Assembly: GCA_913057255.1 (NCBI GenBank)
Contig: CAJXNU010000002.1
Coordinates: 1 to 64,000 of the forward strand
Direction: 5' to 3'
Length of the DNA: 64,000 nt
DNA from: an uncultured Wenzhouxiangella sp.
Lineage (GTDB): Bacteria; Pseudomonadota; Gammaproteobacteria; Xanthomonadales; Wenzhouxiangellaceae
The notes under the pieces are model-generated. The model was not told the origin of the DNA. It was given only the letters and a program-made list of their open reading frames with translations, and did no database searches. A program made the position numbers and the translations under genes. Shown one piece after another: positions 8,931 through 19,212 of the stretch. Numbering within the stretch: the first letter of the stretch is position 1; every line of letters starts with the position of its first letter.

Positions 8931-11072
8931 TCAGTCAGTCTTGATGAGCGAGTCATCACCGATCACAACCGAAGCACCGCCACTGCCCACCATGCTGGCC
9001 GCTTGGCCCTGCATTTCAGCTGTGGCTGCTGGGCTTGCCGATGGATCCAACAAAGAACCATGGCTGCCTTGGATCATTCTCACTGCCCCACGAATACCCA
9101 TGGGATCGACCGTGGTCTCTGTGATCGCATCGAGTCCCATCACGCGAATCAACGGCTCGGTGCCAGACAATGGGGCACCGGGGACCGCATTGGGTACGAC
9201 GGTATCGCCCTGCACCTGCTGCAGCAAGACGGTATTGGTTTCGGCTGTTAATGCACCCCAGTTGATTGGGTCAGCTGAGTCCAACACGGTTTGTGCGATT
9301 AACAAGAACTGTTCGTAATCAGCCGAGTCTGGCTCAACGCCAGCGGCTGCCAGACCATTTCTCACAACCGAACCAAATGTTTGCGAACCCGATAAAAGCT
9401 GGGCAATGCCGCCACCCGGCACAGAGAGCACGGCATTGCTGACTGTCGGCTCAACCGCCAAAAATGGCGTGCCGTTCATGGAGCCTAACGATATCCCAAC
9501 ATAGTTAATGTTAGACCCATCAAAATCAGGGATCTCATCACCGTCGATGTCCATGCTGGGGATATTGACCGCTAAGACAGAGAGATCGGCCTGAGACTGT
9601 CTCAAGTTATCCCGTGCAGTCAACAGGCTAGGCAAGTTGATATACCAAGCACCTGAGCTGTCGATGATGCCATCAGGACCTGGTGCGCCCGTTTCGTTGT
9701 TTTGGAGATCCAAATCAAAAGTCCGCTCATTGGCGATTGGACCAAATGGTGTGTTCTCAACATACAGCGGGTTGGTTGGATCGGTTAAACCATGCAACGG
9801 CATGTCCATAGAGATGACTGCATAACCAATGGATGCAAAGGTATCTGCGATGGCCAATGCTTGAGTGCGGTTGCCTGTGATGCCGTGCTGGAAGATCACC
9901 ACCGGCCAACCGGCAGCGGGCTTCACTTGACCCGATGAAGCGTTCGGGACCGTGATCATCAACGGCACGGTTTGATCCGATTTTACAACCGGGATCGGAT
10001 TGGCCACCGTGACATTGGTGGATTCCGGACTCAAGCCCAGTCCATTAAACGGTGGGATATAGGCACCCGGTGCCGCGGTCCAGAAATCAGTCAGAGGCGC
10101 CGTAGGATCATCTGCCGAGGGGACGCCGAGGGCATACGGTATTTCAATGACGCCAGAATACAAGTCTGCAATACCCGGTGAGGCCCCTGGTGGCAATACA
10201 TCGGCCGTCGTCAGGCAGGCACTTGGCGCCAAACACACCTGACCGATCTCACCGGCTGTCACACCGATTTGTGAGCGAATCACGCTCAAGACGGGCGTTA
10301 TTGACTGAGTGGTCGCGGTGAAGGATAAGACGATGTCGTCTTTATCAATCCCTTGAGTGGCCGCCGCGGCCTCGTGCGCGTTGATCAGCTGACGCACAGG
10401 CTCAAGCGCATTGGCAGATGCATCATCCAGCAGCGGCTCTGTGGATACGCCCGCCGCATCAACCAGTGGCGTTGTCCGCTTGGCCAAGAAGTAGGTTTGT
10501 GACGGGGTGGCGGCATTGCCCGCTTGGTCTGTGATGCCGTTGGTCACCACTGCCATGTAAGCGGTCATTTCTTGCAGCGGTGTCGTCGGCACAATGGCGA
10601 CACTGGTGGGGCTCGATGCAACCGCCACATAATCCAGTCCGGGGGTCAATTCGCGGTTAATGGACTCAACAGCAATCGTGCCGAAGACCATTTGCACCTC
10701 AAATAGGCGAACACTGCTTCCAGCCACAACGCTATCTGGATCGATGGGCTTATCAAATGAGAAGCTCCAGGGCGCGACGGTGCTAAATCCATCCAAGGCA
10801 CTCAAGGCCACGGCTGGATCACCATAGTCTGTGGGATCGGCCACCGGCGGGTTGAGTGTTAAGTCAGTTGAGCCAGAGAACAATAAGTTGTTTGGAAACG
10901 GCAACACGCCGGCCGCTGGATCGAACTGCGCCGTGATCACTGCTGTCACTGGATCGCCGCCAGGATTGGTGGCTGGTGTTTGCGGAACGGCACGGTCAAC
11001 GGTCGAACTGCCTCCACAGGCAGCCAAGACGCACACCGATACCAACGAACCTAGTAAAAGGCGTAACTTCAT
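8931..11072 (-). CDS. Extracellular lipase/esterase lipoprotein (Pla-1/cef family-like)
   Basis: Lipobox LAAC; FDPAAGVLPFPNNLLFSGSTDLTLN N-terminal pattern; VIFQHGITGNR; nucleophile elbow GISLG. Confidence 0.85.
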   Translation of the reverse strand: MKLRLLLGSLVSVCVLAACGGSSTVDRAVPQTPATNPGGDPVTAVITAQFDPAAGVLPFPNNLLFSGSTDLTLNPPVADPTDYGDPAVALSALDGFSTVAPWSFSFDKPIDPDSVVAGSSVRLFEVQMVFGTIAVESINRELTPGLDYVAVASSPTSVAIVPTTPLQEMTAYMAVVTNGITDQAGNAATPSQTYFLAKRTTPLVDAAGVSTEPLLDDASANALEPVRQLINAHEAAAATQGIDKDDIVLSFTATTQSITPVLSVIRSQIGVTAGEIGQVCLAPSACLTTADVLPPGASPGIADLYSGVIEIPYALGVPSADDPTAPLTDFWTAAPGAYIPPFNGLGLSPESTNVTVANPIPVVKSDQTVPLMITVPNASSGQVKPAAGWPVVIFQHGITGNRTQALAIADTFASIGYAVISMDMPLHGLTDPTNPLYVENTPFGPIANERTFDLDLQNNETGAPGPDGIIDSSGAWYINLPSLLTARDNLRQSQADLSVLAVNIPSMDIDGDEIPDFDGSNINYVGISLGSMNGTPFLAVEPTVSNAVLSVPGGGIAQLLSGSQTFGSVVRNGLAAAGVEPDSADYEQFLLIAQTVLDSADPINWGALTAETNTVLLQQVQGDTVVPNAVPGAPLSGTEPLIRVMGLDAITETTVDPMGIRGAVRMIQGSHGSLLDPSASPAATAEMQGQAASMVGSGGASVVIGDDSLIKTD

Positions 11073-11097
11073 CAGATTTTCTCCCCGAAGCTTTAGG

Positions 11098-11145
11098 TTT
11101 TATAGTTTGGGCTTCTAACAGACCCCTCCAAAAAAGTGGGGTCTG
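11098..11145 (-). promoter_or_regulatory. Candidate activator-dependent promoter of the lipase-DUF1302-DUF1329 operon
   Basis: TATAAA (-10-like, minus strand) at 11103-11098; perfect inverted repeat CAGACCCC-N11-GGGGTCTG at 11119-11145 whose proximal half occupies the -35 position. Confidence 0.4.
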
Positions 11146-11221
11146 CTGGCCGCTGTCCTATGATATGAACATTGTGTTAAATTTTGCAAGCAACATCGAC
11201 TGAGATAGACTGCCCAATGCC

Positions 11222-12616
11222 ATGTTGCGTTTTCCGACCTTAACACACCTTATGCTGGCTCTGGGGCCTTTGTCTGCCCTGATGCTGGGGGGTATTTTGG
11301 TCACCTTCGAGTTCTTGCCGTGGCCAGCCGCAGTGACCGCAGCGGTGACCTGGTGGTGCGCGCTTTGGTGGCTGACCGAGCCGGTTCCGATCCCTGTGAC
11401 CTCACTGCTGCCCATGGCCATTTTCCCTCTGCTGGGCATATTGACGCCCTCCGAGGTGGCCCAGAGCTACGGTAGCCCATTGATTTTGTTGCTTTTGGGC
11501 GGTTTTATGCTGTCTGAGGCATTGGCCAAGTCCGGGGCCCACCGACGGTTGGCGCTGATGATGATCCGGGTCAGTGCTCGCCTGGGCCAGCGTGGCTTGG
11601 TACTGGGCTTTATGCTGGCGGCGGCCACCCTATCGATGTGGATCTCGAATACCGCCACCACGCTGATGCTCTTGCCGGTGGCGCTGGCGGTTCTAGAAAA
11701 TGACCGACTCAAGCCTTTAACCGTTCCTCTTCTATTAGGGATTGCTTATGCAGCCAGCATCGGTGGCACCGGCACGCCCATTGGCACGCCACCGAATCTT
11801 ATTTACATGCAGGTCTCCCAAGACCAATTCGGTGTTCAGACCAGTTTTCCAGCATGGATGAGTTTTGGCCTGCCGGTGGTTCTCCTGTTCTTACCTCTAA
11901 TGTTCATCTGGCTCACCCGCCGGGTTCAATCCGGCGCATTGCCGGCCCTAGAGGCCCCCGGCGCGTGGCAGCCTGCCGAAGTCCGGGTGCTCGTGGTTTT
12001 CTCACTCACCGCTTTGGCCTGGGTGACACGTGCCGCGCCCTTTGGTGGCTGGCAAACGTGGCTGGGACTCGATTCAGCCAACGATGCCTCCGTGGCGATG
12101 CTGGCCGTCGTGGCCCTTTGCATGATCCCTAATGGTGATCAAGCCAAACCCGGACGCCTTCTTGACTGGCCCACCATTCGGGAGATTCCTTGGGGCGTTT
12201 TGATTTTATTTGCTGGCGGCATCACCATCGCACGGGCCTTTATTGAAACGGGCTTGAGTGATTCGCTCGCAGGACAGCTCGCCATTTTATCTGTCCTGCC
12301 TACTTGGCTGATGGTCTTATTGCTGTGTTTGGGCGTGACCTTTTTGACCGAGGTCACCAGCAATACCGCCACCACTTCATTGTTAATGCCTGTGTTGGCA
12401 GCCACGGCCGTCGCCACCGACATTCCCTTTGAGCTTCTAATGATTCCAGCCGCCATCAGCGCATCGTGCGCTTTTATGTTGCCGGTGGCCACTGCCCCCA
12501 ATGCTGTGGTGTACGGCTCAGGCAAAGTCACCGTCAAACAGATGATGTCTGAAGGTCTGGTCTTAAACTTGATTGGCACCGTTGTCATCACCTTGGTGAT
12601 GCTGGTGCGGTTTTAA
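11222..12616 (+). CDS. DASS/SLC13 family anion:sodium symporter
   Basis: Paired SNTATT motifs (WISNTATTLMLLPVA; TEVTSNTATTSLLMPVLA), multiple TM helices, C-terminal MLPVATAPNAVVYGSG. Confidence 0.93.
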   Translation: MLRFPTLTHLMLALGPLSALMLGGILVTFEFLPWPAAVTAAVTWWCALWWLTEPVPIPVTSLLPMAIFPLLGILTPSEVAQSYGSPLILLLLGGFMLSEALAKSGAHRRLALMMIRVSARLGQRGLVLGFMLAAATLSMWISNTATTLMLLPVALAVLENDRLKPLTVPLLLGIAYAASIGGTGTPIGTPPNLIYMQVSQDQFGVQTSFPAWMSFGLPVVLLFLPLMFIWLTRRVQSGALPALEAPGAWQPAEVRVLVVFSLTALAWVTRAAPFGGWQTWLGLDSANDASVAMLAVVALCMIPNGDQAKPGRLLDWPTIREIPWGVLILFAGGITIARAFIETGLSDSLAGQLAILSVLPTWLMVLLLCLGVTFLTEVTSNTATTSLLMPVLAATAVATDIPFELLMIPAAISASCAFMLPVATAPNAVVYGSGKVTVKQMMSEGLVLNLIGTVVITLVMLVRF

Positions 12617-12618
12617 GG

Positions 12619-13890
12619 GTGTCCTCATTAAAAAAAGCGATTGGTCCTGGCCTGATCATGGCCGGCGCAGCCATTGGCGTTTCGCATTTGGTCCAATCCA
12701 CCCGAGCTGGCGCGGACTATGGCACCAGCTTGATTCCATTGATTCTTTTGGCCTGTCTTTTTAAATACCCATTTTTAGAGTTTGGCCCCCGATATGCGGC
12801 CGCCACTGGGGAATCCATGTTGGTGGGTTTCAAACGCTTAGGGTCATGGGCGCTGGTTTTATTCGCTTTGGTGACGGTATCGACGATGTTTGTGATCTTG
12901 GCGAGCGTCACGCTGGTGACAGCCGGTCTGGTCGGCGTCGTATTTGGCCTAGAAGCAAACACCACTTGGCTTTCGCTGGGCGTTTTATTGGCTTGCATGG
13001 CCATATTGGCACTCGGTCAATACCGAAGCCTTGATATCGGCATGAAATGGGTCATGGCGCTGCTGCTGATCTCCACCATCACCGCCACCGCCCTAGCACT
13101 TTTCGGTCAAGATGACTTGGCGATCCTGAATCCAATGGCCCATTGGGATGGGGTTTGGACCGCAACAGGCATTGCGTTTTTATTGGCATTGTTGGGCTGG
13201 ATGCCCATCCCTCTGGATGTGGCCGCCTGGCATTCGCTCTGGACGCTGGAGCGGGCAGAGCAAACCGGACACCAGCCCAGCATTCGAGAGTCCGTGTTTG
13301 ATTTTCGTTTGGGCTATTTAACCGCCACGGTCTCGGCGGTGGTTTTTGTGATCTTAGGCGCGGTTGTTCTGGCCGGCGCCGGCATGAATTTGCCCACGGG
13401 TGCGGTCGCGTTTTCTCATGAGCTCATCAAGCTCTACACCGCAAGCTTGGGCGAGTGGTCCTACTTTTTAATTGCCCTGGGTGCGATGAGTGCGATGTTT
13501 TCAACAACGCTCGCTGTCAGCGATGCCTATCCGCGGGTCTTACAAGGCCTGATGGATCTGATGTGGCCTAACCCAGCGAAGCAAGACCAAACTGACGATG
13601 GCGCACCGGTGCCGATGCGACGTTATGTGGTGTTGCTCACGCTCATGAGCACAGGCGCTTTGGTGATCATTGCCACGGTGGGGCAGCAGTTCACCCGCTT
13701 GATTGACTTTGCAACCACGGTGTCTTTTTTATCGGCGCCTATCTTGGGGTGGCTGAGTCTCAGACTCATCACCCGTCCGTGGGTGGCCGTAGAACACCAA
13801 CCCTCGAAGCCTCTGCGCGTTTTGGCAGGGGCCGGTCTTGTTTTCCTGATCGGCTTTTGTGTGGTTTGGGTGTTTTGGCAGATGAGCTAA
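12619..13890 (+). CDS. Nramp-family divalent metal transporter-like protein
   Basis: GPGLIMAGAAIGVSHLVQSTRAGADYG and about 11 predicted TM helices; GTG start 2 nt after the preceding stop. Confidence 0.85.
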   Translation: MSSLKKAIGPGLIMAGAAIGVSHLVQSTRAGADYGTSLIPLILLACLFKYPFLEFGPRYAAATGESMLVGFKRLGSWALVLFALVTVSTMFVILASVTLVTAGLVGVVFGLEANTTWLSLGVLLACMAILALGQYRSLDIGMKWVMALLLISTITATALALFGQDDLAILNPMAHWDGVWTATGIAFLLALLGWMPIPLDVAAWHSLWTLERAEQTGHQPSIRESVFDFRLGYLTATVSAVVFVILGAVVLAGAGMNLPTGAVAFSHELIKLYTASLGEWSYFLIALGAMSAMFSTTLAVSDAYPRVLQGLMDLMWPNPAKQDQTDDGAPVPMRRYVVLLTLMSTGALVIIATVGQQFTRLIDFATTVSFLSAPILGWLSLRLITRPWVAVEHQPSKPLRVLAGAGLVFLIGFCVVWVFWQMS

Positions 13891-13930
13891 GTCGCGATGG
13901 CGCTGACTTTGACCGATTCTCTGCATCCCA

Positions 13931-15565
13931 TCAGTTGATCGCGCGACGCCCAAAGATGGGATGGTCCCGCCCAAACGGCCGCGTGGCTGCTTGCTCTTGC
14001 CGATACCAGTCCATCTCTTCTTTGAGATCAGGGCGCGCCTCTAACTGACCCTCTCGAAGCGCCTCAAACATCGCCTGAGCTTGATAGTCTTGCGCATCAA
14101 AAAAATTATCTAGCCTGGCATGGACCATTGCCAGCGTGGCGGCCGTCTCGATATTGGGCGTGGCTTCATACATCTCTCGAGCCAACTCTAATGCGCTGGC
14201 CAATGCATCATCAGCGCTCACCTGCCCACTGGCCTGCAAACGCACCCGTGCCATGGCGACATCGGCATCGGTCCCATTGCTTTGCTCATCGAGAGCGCGC
14301 AAGAGTTGGTCAGCGGCGGCATAATTTTCTAAGCCTATCAATGCGACCGCCTGCCAGTAACGGAGTCGGTATTTGGCATCTTCTCCATTTGCGCTTTGCG
14401 CCAGTGTGCGGAAAGACGCTTGGGCGTCTTCAAATTCAGCGTTGGCCAGCGCGACAAAAGCCAAGCCCTCGAGGCCGCGTGGGTCTTGGGGCTGAAGTTC
14501 AAGCAAGCGTTGATAGGCCACCGTTGCTGCTGAGAGACGACCCAGTAATTCCTCGGTCTGCGCCAGATAAAACCAGGCATCAGGATCATTGGGTTGGAGT
14601 TCGATCAGCTGTAAGAACGCTTCTCTGGCTTCAGGCAACAGCCCCTCTCTGGCCAAGACCTCACCATAGTTGGTCACGATCAATGGATCGTTGGGCGCCA
14701 AAGTCAAGGCTTGCACCAGCAAAGTCCGAGCACTCACCAGATCACCTTGGTCAGCCGCATCCAGCGCAGCTTCTTGATAAAACTGCGGGCTTCTTGAGAG
14801 CTCTCGGACCCGCTCCATCACGGGATCAAGGAAAGCCACATCTCGATCGCCCACATCACCCATGACCGAGCGCGCCTGATCCATCAGGCCCGCACCGCGA
14901 TAGGCCAGGCCTAAGGGTTGATACAAACGCGTGGCGGTGGGTTGCCGGTCCAAGGCCTGCTCTAAGAATCCGATGGCTGTCTGGAAGTCTTGTTGCTGCA
15001 AGGCCAACTCACCCAACCCAGCCAGCGCGGCGGCAGATTCTGGATCGAGTTGTTGCACCCGCTCAAAATCTTGCTGGGCGGCATCTAACTCACCGAGTTC
15101 TGCCAATAAGCGCCCACGCCGCATTAGGCTCGCACGATCCCAAGGATCCAATCGAAGCGCTTCGTTTAAAAAGGTGAGCGCTTGGTCTGGAGAGCCTTGC
15201 TCAAGCGCGATGACCGAGCGCAAATAAGGCCAATCCAGTCGCTCGGGCTGTAGCATTTGTGCATTTTCATAAGCCACTTGGGCTCCACTAACCAACCCAT
15301 GCACGAGCAAGGCATCACCCAACTGGCCATAAGCCCCAGCCAACGCCCGCGGATCCGGCTCATTTTCTTCAACCTCCGCGAGGTTGGCTTGGGCCTGAGT
15401 GATCAGAGAGACAATGGCGGGAGATAGGTCATCGAGATTGATCTCTGGCATCGGTTGGAGCGTTGTTTGGGCATTGACCCAGCTGGCCATAGAAAACGCC
15501 GTCACCGCTAAGAGTGATTTCATGAATGATTTAGGTTGGGTCAATCCCTTCATGGCTTTCCTCAA
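13931..15565 (-). CDS. Exported tetratricopeptide-repeat protein
   Basis: Signal peptide (SMASWVNAQ) and many consecutive TPR units (e.g. AAALAGLGELALQQQDFQTAIGFLEQALDRQP). Confidence 0.88.
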   Translation of the reverse strand: MRKAMKGLTQPKSFMKSLLAVTAFSMASWVNAQTTLQPMPEINLDDLSPAIVSLITQAQANLAEVEENEPDPRALAGAYGQLGDALLVHGLVSGAQVAYENAQMLQPERLDWPYLRSVIALEQGSPDQALTFLNEALRLDPWDRASLMRRGRLLAELGELDAAQQDFERVQQLDPESAAALAGLGELALQQQDFQTAIGFLEQALDRQPTATRLYQPLGLAYRGAGLMDQARSVMGDVGDRDVAFLDPVMERVRELSRSPQFYQEAALDAADQGDLVSARTLLVQALTLAPNDPLIVTNYGEVLAREGLLPEAREAFLQLIELQPNDPDAWFYLAQTEELLGRLSAATVAYQRLLELQPQDPRGLEGLAFVALANAEFEDAQASFRTLAQSANGEDAKYRLRYWQAVALIGLENYAAADQLLRALDEQSNGTDADVAMARVRLQASGQVSADDALASALELAREMYEATPNIETAATLAMVHARLDNFFDAQDYQAQAMFEALREGQLEARPDLKEEMDWYRQEQAATRPFGRDHPIFGRRAIN

Positions 15566-15580
15566 AAAATGACTGCTTGA

Positions 15581-17302
15581 TTATTCGGTGATTAACTGGC
15601 CACTGCCTTGAGTGAGCCGATGATATTGGTTGGCTTCGAGTGCGTTGTGGCGCTCTTTGGAGCCATCTGGCCAGTGTATCTCAATTGAGACTGGTCCCTG
15701 CCGCTCACCCAACCCAAATAGTATGCGCGGGTCTTGGGCCGAGGCATAAGAGCCGTCGGTTCTGGACCGTCGACGATAAATTTTTTCGCCTTCGTCATCT
15801 AACAACCAGACCACTGCTTGAGTCATGGCGCGCTCGTTATTGCGGTCATAGAGATCCAATCCTAGCCATTGATGGTTGGTCTCCATTTTGTTGACGAGTA
15901 CTTCTGTGGGTCCATTGATATTGGCGACCACCACATCTGGCCGGCCATCGTTGTTTAAATCACCCACCGCCAAACCTCGGCTGATGTATGAGGCATTGAA
16001 AGCCTCGCCTGCCGCGCGACTGACCTCGGCGAATGTTCCATCACCTTGATTGGCAAACAGCTGATTGGGCTGATGATAAGGATAGGGATCACCCGCGGCG
16101 GCCAGTGCATCTTCAATCACCACCGCGCCATTGGCCACCACCAAGTCCAACCAACCATCGTTATCCATGTCAAACCACGCCGTTCCAAATCCCGTCGCAC
16201 TGAGGCTCGGCACCCCCAATCGCGCCTGCGAGGTGGCGTCCATAAACCAGCCATTGCCTTGATTTTGATACAGCGTATTGGTCTCTGCCCTCATGTGGGT
16301 AATAAAAATATCCTCACTGCCTGAATGATTAAAATCACCGGCATCCACGCCCATGCCCGCTTCCATCACGCCACCACCATTGACTGCGTTGCCCGCCATA
16401 AAGGCATCATCTAGCCAGACACCCTCGCCCTGATACACCCAATGCGAGTTGGGCGAGCCATCATTGGCGACATAGAGCTCAATGTTTCCGTCGCCGCTGA
16501 AATCCGAGGCGATCACGCCAAGCCCATGGCGGGCGACTTCGGCAATGCCCGATGATTCACTGATGTCTTTAAATTGTCCATCGCCCATGTTTTGATACAG
16601 GCGGTCGGCAATACCCGTGTAGGCAGACGGTGAGCAGTAGTCGATTTGTGAGGTGGTGGCTGAGCGACAGGCTTGATGCGTCTCTAGGGCGTAATCCACG
16701 TAGTTGGCCACCATTAAATCCAAGTGACCATTTTTATTGAGGTCTACAAAGCTTGCGCTGACACTCCAGCGGGGATCGCCCACGCCGGTGACCTCAGTGA
16801 CATCACTGAATGTGCCATCGCCGTTGTTGCGCCAGAGTTGGTTCGCGCCGAAATTCAGCACGTAGATATCCACATATCCATCGTTGTTGTAGTCGCCAGT
16901 GGCCACCCCCATGCCATAGCCTCGGGCATCTATTCCGGATGGCTCTGTGACATCTTCGAACTGCATCACCCATTGGCCATCTTCTTGATATGAGACGTTC
17001 CGATACAGGCGGTCTTTTTTCGCCCGATCATCAGGCCCAATGCCCGGTGCCAACGCACCGGCTTGGACCAGGTAGATATCTAGCAGCCCGTCGTTATCAA
17101 AATCCAATAGCCCAACCCCAGCACCCATGATCTCGACGAAAAAGTATTCGCCACTCATGCCGTTGTCGTATTGAAAATCAATACCTGAGGTCTCGGCGAC
17201 ATCCACAAACCACGGCTCATCAGCCAAGGTGGGTTCTGCAACCAAGCAGATTGAGAAAGATGCCATCAGCAGTGACTGTACCAATCTCTGTCTGCACTTC
17301 AT
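15581..17302 (-). CDS. CRTAC1-like FG-GAP/VCBS repeat protein with ASPIC/UnbV domain (copy 2)
   Basis: Signal peptide; repeated DxDxDGxxD units (DFDNDGLLDIYLV, DYNNDGYVDIYVLN, DLNNDGRPDVVVAN); C-terminal GPVSIEIHWPDGSKERH. Confidence 0.9.
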   Translation of the reverse strand: MKCRQRLVQSLLMASFSICLVAEPTLADEPWFVDVAETSGIDFQYDNGMSGEYFFVEIMGAGVGLLDFDNDGLLDIYLVQAGALAPGIGPDDRAKKDRLYRNVSYQEDGQWVMQFEDVTEPSGIDARGYGMGVATGDYNNDGYVDIYVLNFGANQLWRNNGDGTFSDVTEVTGVGDPRWSVSASFVDLNKNGHLDLMVANYVDYALETHQACRSATTSQIDYCSPSAYTGIADRLYQNMGDGQFKDISESSGIAEVARHGLGVIASDFSGDGNIELYVANDGSPNSHWVYQGEGVWLDDAFMAGNAVNGGGVMEAGMGVDAGDFNHSGSEDIFITHMRAETNTLYQNQGNGWFMDATSQARLGVPSLSATGFGTAWFDMDNDGWLDLVVANGAVVIEDALAAAGDPYPYHQPNQLFANQGDGTFAEVSRAAGEAFNASYISRGLAVGDLNNDGRPDVVVANINGPTEVLVNKMETNHQWLGLDLYDRNNERAMTQAVVWLLDDEGEKIYRRRSRTDGSYASAQDPRILFGLGERQGPVSIEIHWPDGSKERHNALEANQYHRLTQGSGQLITE

Positions 17303-19212
17303 GGAAGCAACACTCCTCTGTCATCTTCGATGGTGTGATATTGATTGGGCACCAAGCCATTTAGAGTCTGCTCATGCCCATCTGGCCAAGTCACCGTGAT
17401 CTCGTCAAACTCACCGGAGAGCCCCAGACCGAAATGAAGTGGCAGCGCCACCTGAGATAGATAAGATCGAGCCGGCATCACATAGCGAATCAAGACCTCA
17501 TCGCCACGCCGCAGGGCCACTTGGGCACCGATGGCCTGTTGATTGGGCGCTTGACCCTCTAAGATCACACCAATCCATTGATGATCGGTCGGTGTTTGAT
17601 TCTTCAACAGAAGCGGCGGACCACCGACTTGGGTCAGGACCACATCCAAACGCCCGTCTTGGTCAATATCGGCATAAGCTGCCCCACGCCCCACGATGGG
17701 GATGGCCAGATCCCCAATTTGGTCCTCAGGCACCTGAGTGTAGGGACGCTCACAGGCTCGACCGCAGTTCCAGAACAACTGCCCGGGCTGACGGTAACGC
17801 TGTGAAGATTGGACTCGATTGATGTCATTTTCAACATGGCCATTGGCCTGCAAATAGTCCAGACGACCATCCAGATCGTAATCAAAAAACAACACCCCAA
17901 AAGTCAGCGCAAGGCGCGTTGGGCCACCAATGCCGACGCCAATCGACTGATCATTGAACTGAGCTCTTTGACCTTGGCTGACATAAAAAGAACTCATTTC
18001 ATTGGCAAAGTTTCCAATCGCAATCGCCAAAGACTCATCATTGTTGTAATGAGCAAAATCAACGCCCATCGCGCCAGTGGCCATGCCATTTCGGTCAAAG
18101 CCCATACCGATTTCTGTTCCAACCTCTTCAAAGCGGACCTCTGAACCATCGCTGACCTGACCCGAGGTCATTCCAGTCTGATTGAGGTAGACAAAGTTTC
18201 TGGTGGTGTCATTGGCCACCACCAAATCCATCCACCCATCGTGGTTAATGTCCACCGGGGCCACAGCCAAGCCCTTGCCAACGCCCGCGCCAGTGATTGG
18301 GTTTTTGACATAGAGACCGGCAGCTTCGGCCATTTCAATAAATGTCCCATCGCCCTGATTGATGAACAATTCTGGCTGAGTGCCTTGGAAGTTAGATGGC
18401 GGACCATACGCTCTCCCAATGCCAGTCAAACGGTAATCGACCTCAATATCGATCTCTCGGGACCACACCACATAATTGGCCACATACAAATCCAAATAGC
18501 CGTCTTGGTTGGCATCAAAAAACGCCGCGCTGGTGCTCCAAGCATCCTCAGGCCCGGCCACGCCGGCCTCTTGTGTGGTCTCCACGAACACACCCGATTG
18601 GTTTTTGAATAAGTGATTTTCCCCCACGGTCGTTATAAAGACATCCACCCAACCATCGCCATCGTAGTCACCAACAGCCACGCCCATGCCATACACATCG
18701 ATGCCCGCCAGCCCAACCGATTCGGTCACATCACTAAACTCACCCTGACCATTGTTTTGGTACAAAGTGACGGACTGGCTGGCTTGCCTGTTTTCCAAAA
18801 AAGACCATTCGTTGCTGTTAACAAACAAAAGGTCTTGGTGGCCATCGTTGTTGAAGTCAAAAAAAGCGACGCCCCCACCCATGGTCTCTGGCAACAAACG
18901 CTCACCAAAGGCACCGCTGTTGTGCACGAAATCAATGCCGGCGCTTTCGGTGATGTCTATAAAGTCCGCCGGCGTTGGGTCGGGCGCATCAGCCGGGGAC
19001 AACAGTGTCGACAAATCCACACTGGCATCTTCGGTCACCACGGCTTCAGGCTCAGCCAAAAAGGCGCGTAGCCAATTGAGCCCCACCACAATAAAAAGAG
19101 CCAAAGCGATCGCCACCGCCATCATCTTGACGGAGCGCCAAAAAGCCACTTTGATGATTTGGTCCCGTGGTGTCGGGGTGTTGCCAGCCATCTTATTCGA
19201 ACTCATGCACAC
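17299..19212 (-). CDS. CRTAC1-like FG-GAP/VCBS repeat protein with ASPIC/UnbV domain (copy 1)
   Basis: N-terminal TM anchor; DFNNDGHQDLLFVN, DYDGDGWVDVFITT, DINHDGWMDLVVAN; C-terminal FDEITVTWPDGHEQTL. Start may be one of the internal Met codons (19206 or 19191). Confidence 0.9.
   Translation of the reverse strand: MCMSSNKMAGNTPTPRDQIIKVAFWRSVKMMAVAIALALFIVVGLNWLRAFLAEPEAVVTEDASVDLSTLLSPADAPDPTPADFIDITESAGIDFVHNSGAFGERLLPETMGGGVAFFDFNNDGHQDLLFVNSNEWSFLENRQASQSVTLYQNNGQGEFSDVTESVGLAGIDVYGMGVAVGDYDGDGWVDVFITTVGENHLFKNQSGVFVETTQEAGVAGPEDAWSTSAAFFDANQDGYLDLYVANYVVWSREIDIEVDYRLTGIGRAYGPPSNFQGTQPELFINQGDGTFIEMAEAAGLYVKNPITGAGVGKGLAVAPVDINHDGWMDLVVANDTTRNFVYLNQTGMTSGQVSDGSEVRFEEVGTEIGMGFDRNGMATGAMGVDFAHYNNDESLAIAIGNFANEMSSFYVSQGQRAQFNDQSIGVGIGGPTRLALTFGVLFFDYDLDGRLDYLQANGHVENDINRVQSSQRYRQPGQLFWNCGRACERPYTQVPEDQIGDLAIPIVGRGAAYADIDQDGRLDVVLTQVGGPPLLLKNQTPTDHQWIGVILEGQAPNQQAIGAQVALRRGDEVLIRYVMPARSYLSQVALPLHFGLGLSGEFDEITVTWPDGHEQTLNGLVPNQYHTIEDDRGVLLP

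Noticed and set aside
14128-14865. 245-aa + strand ORF antisense to the TPR gene
   Set aside because: Low-complexity His/Pro/Arg-rich translation typical of antisense frames.
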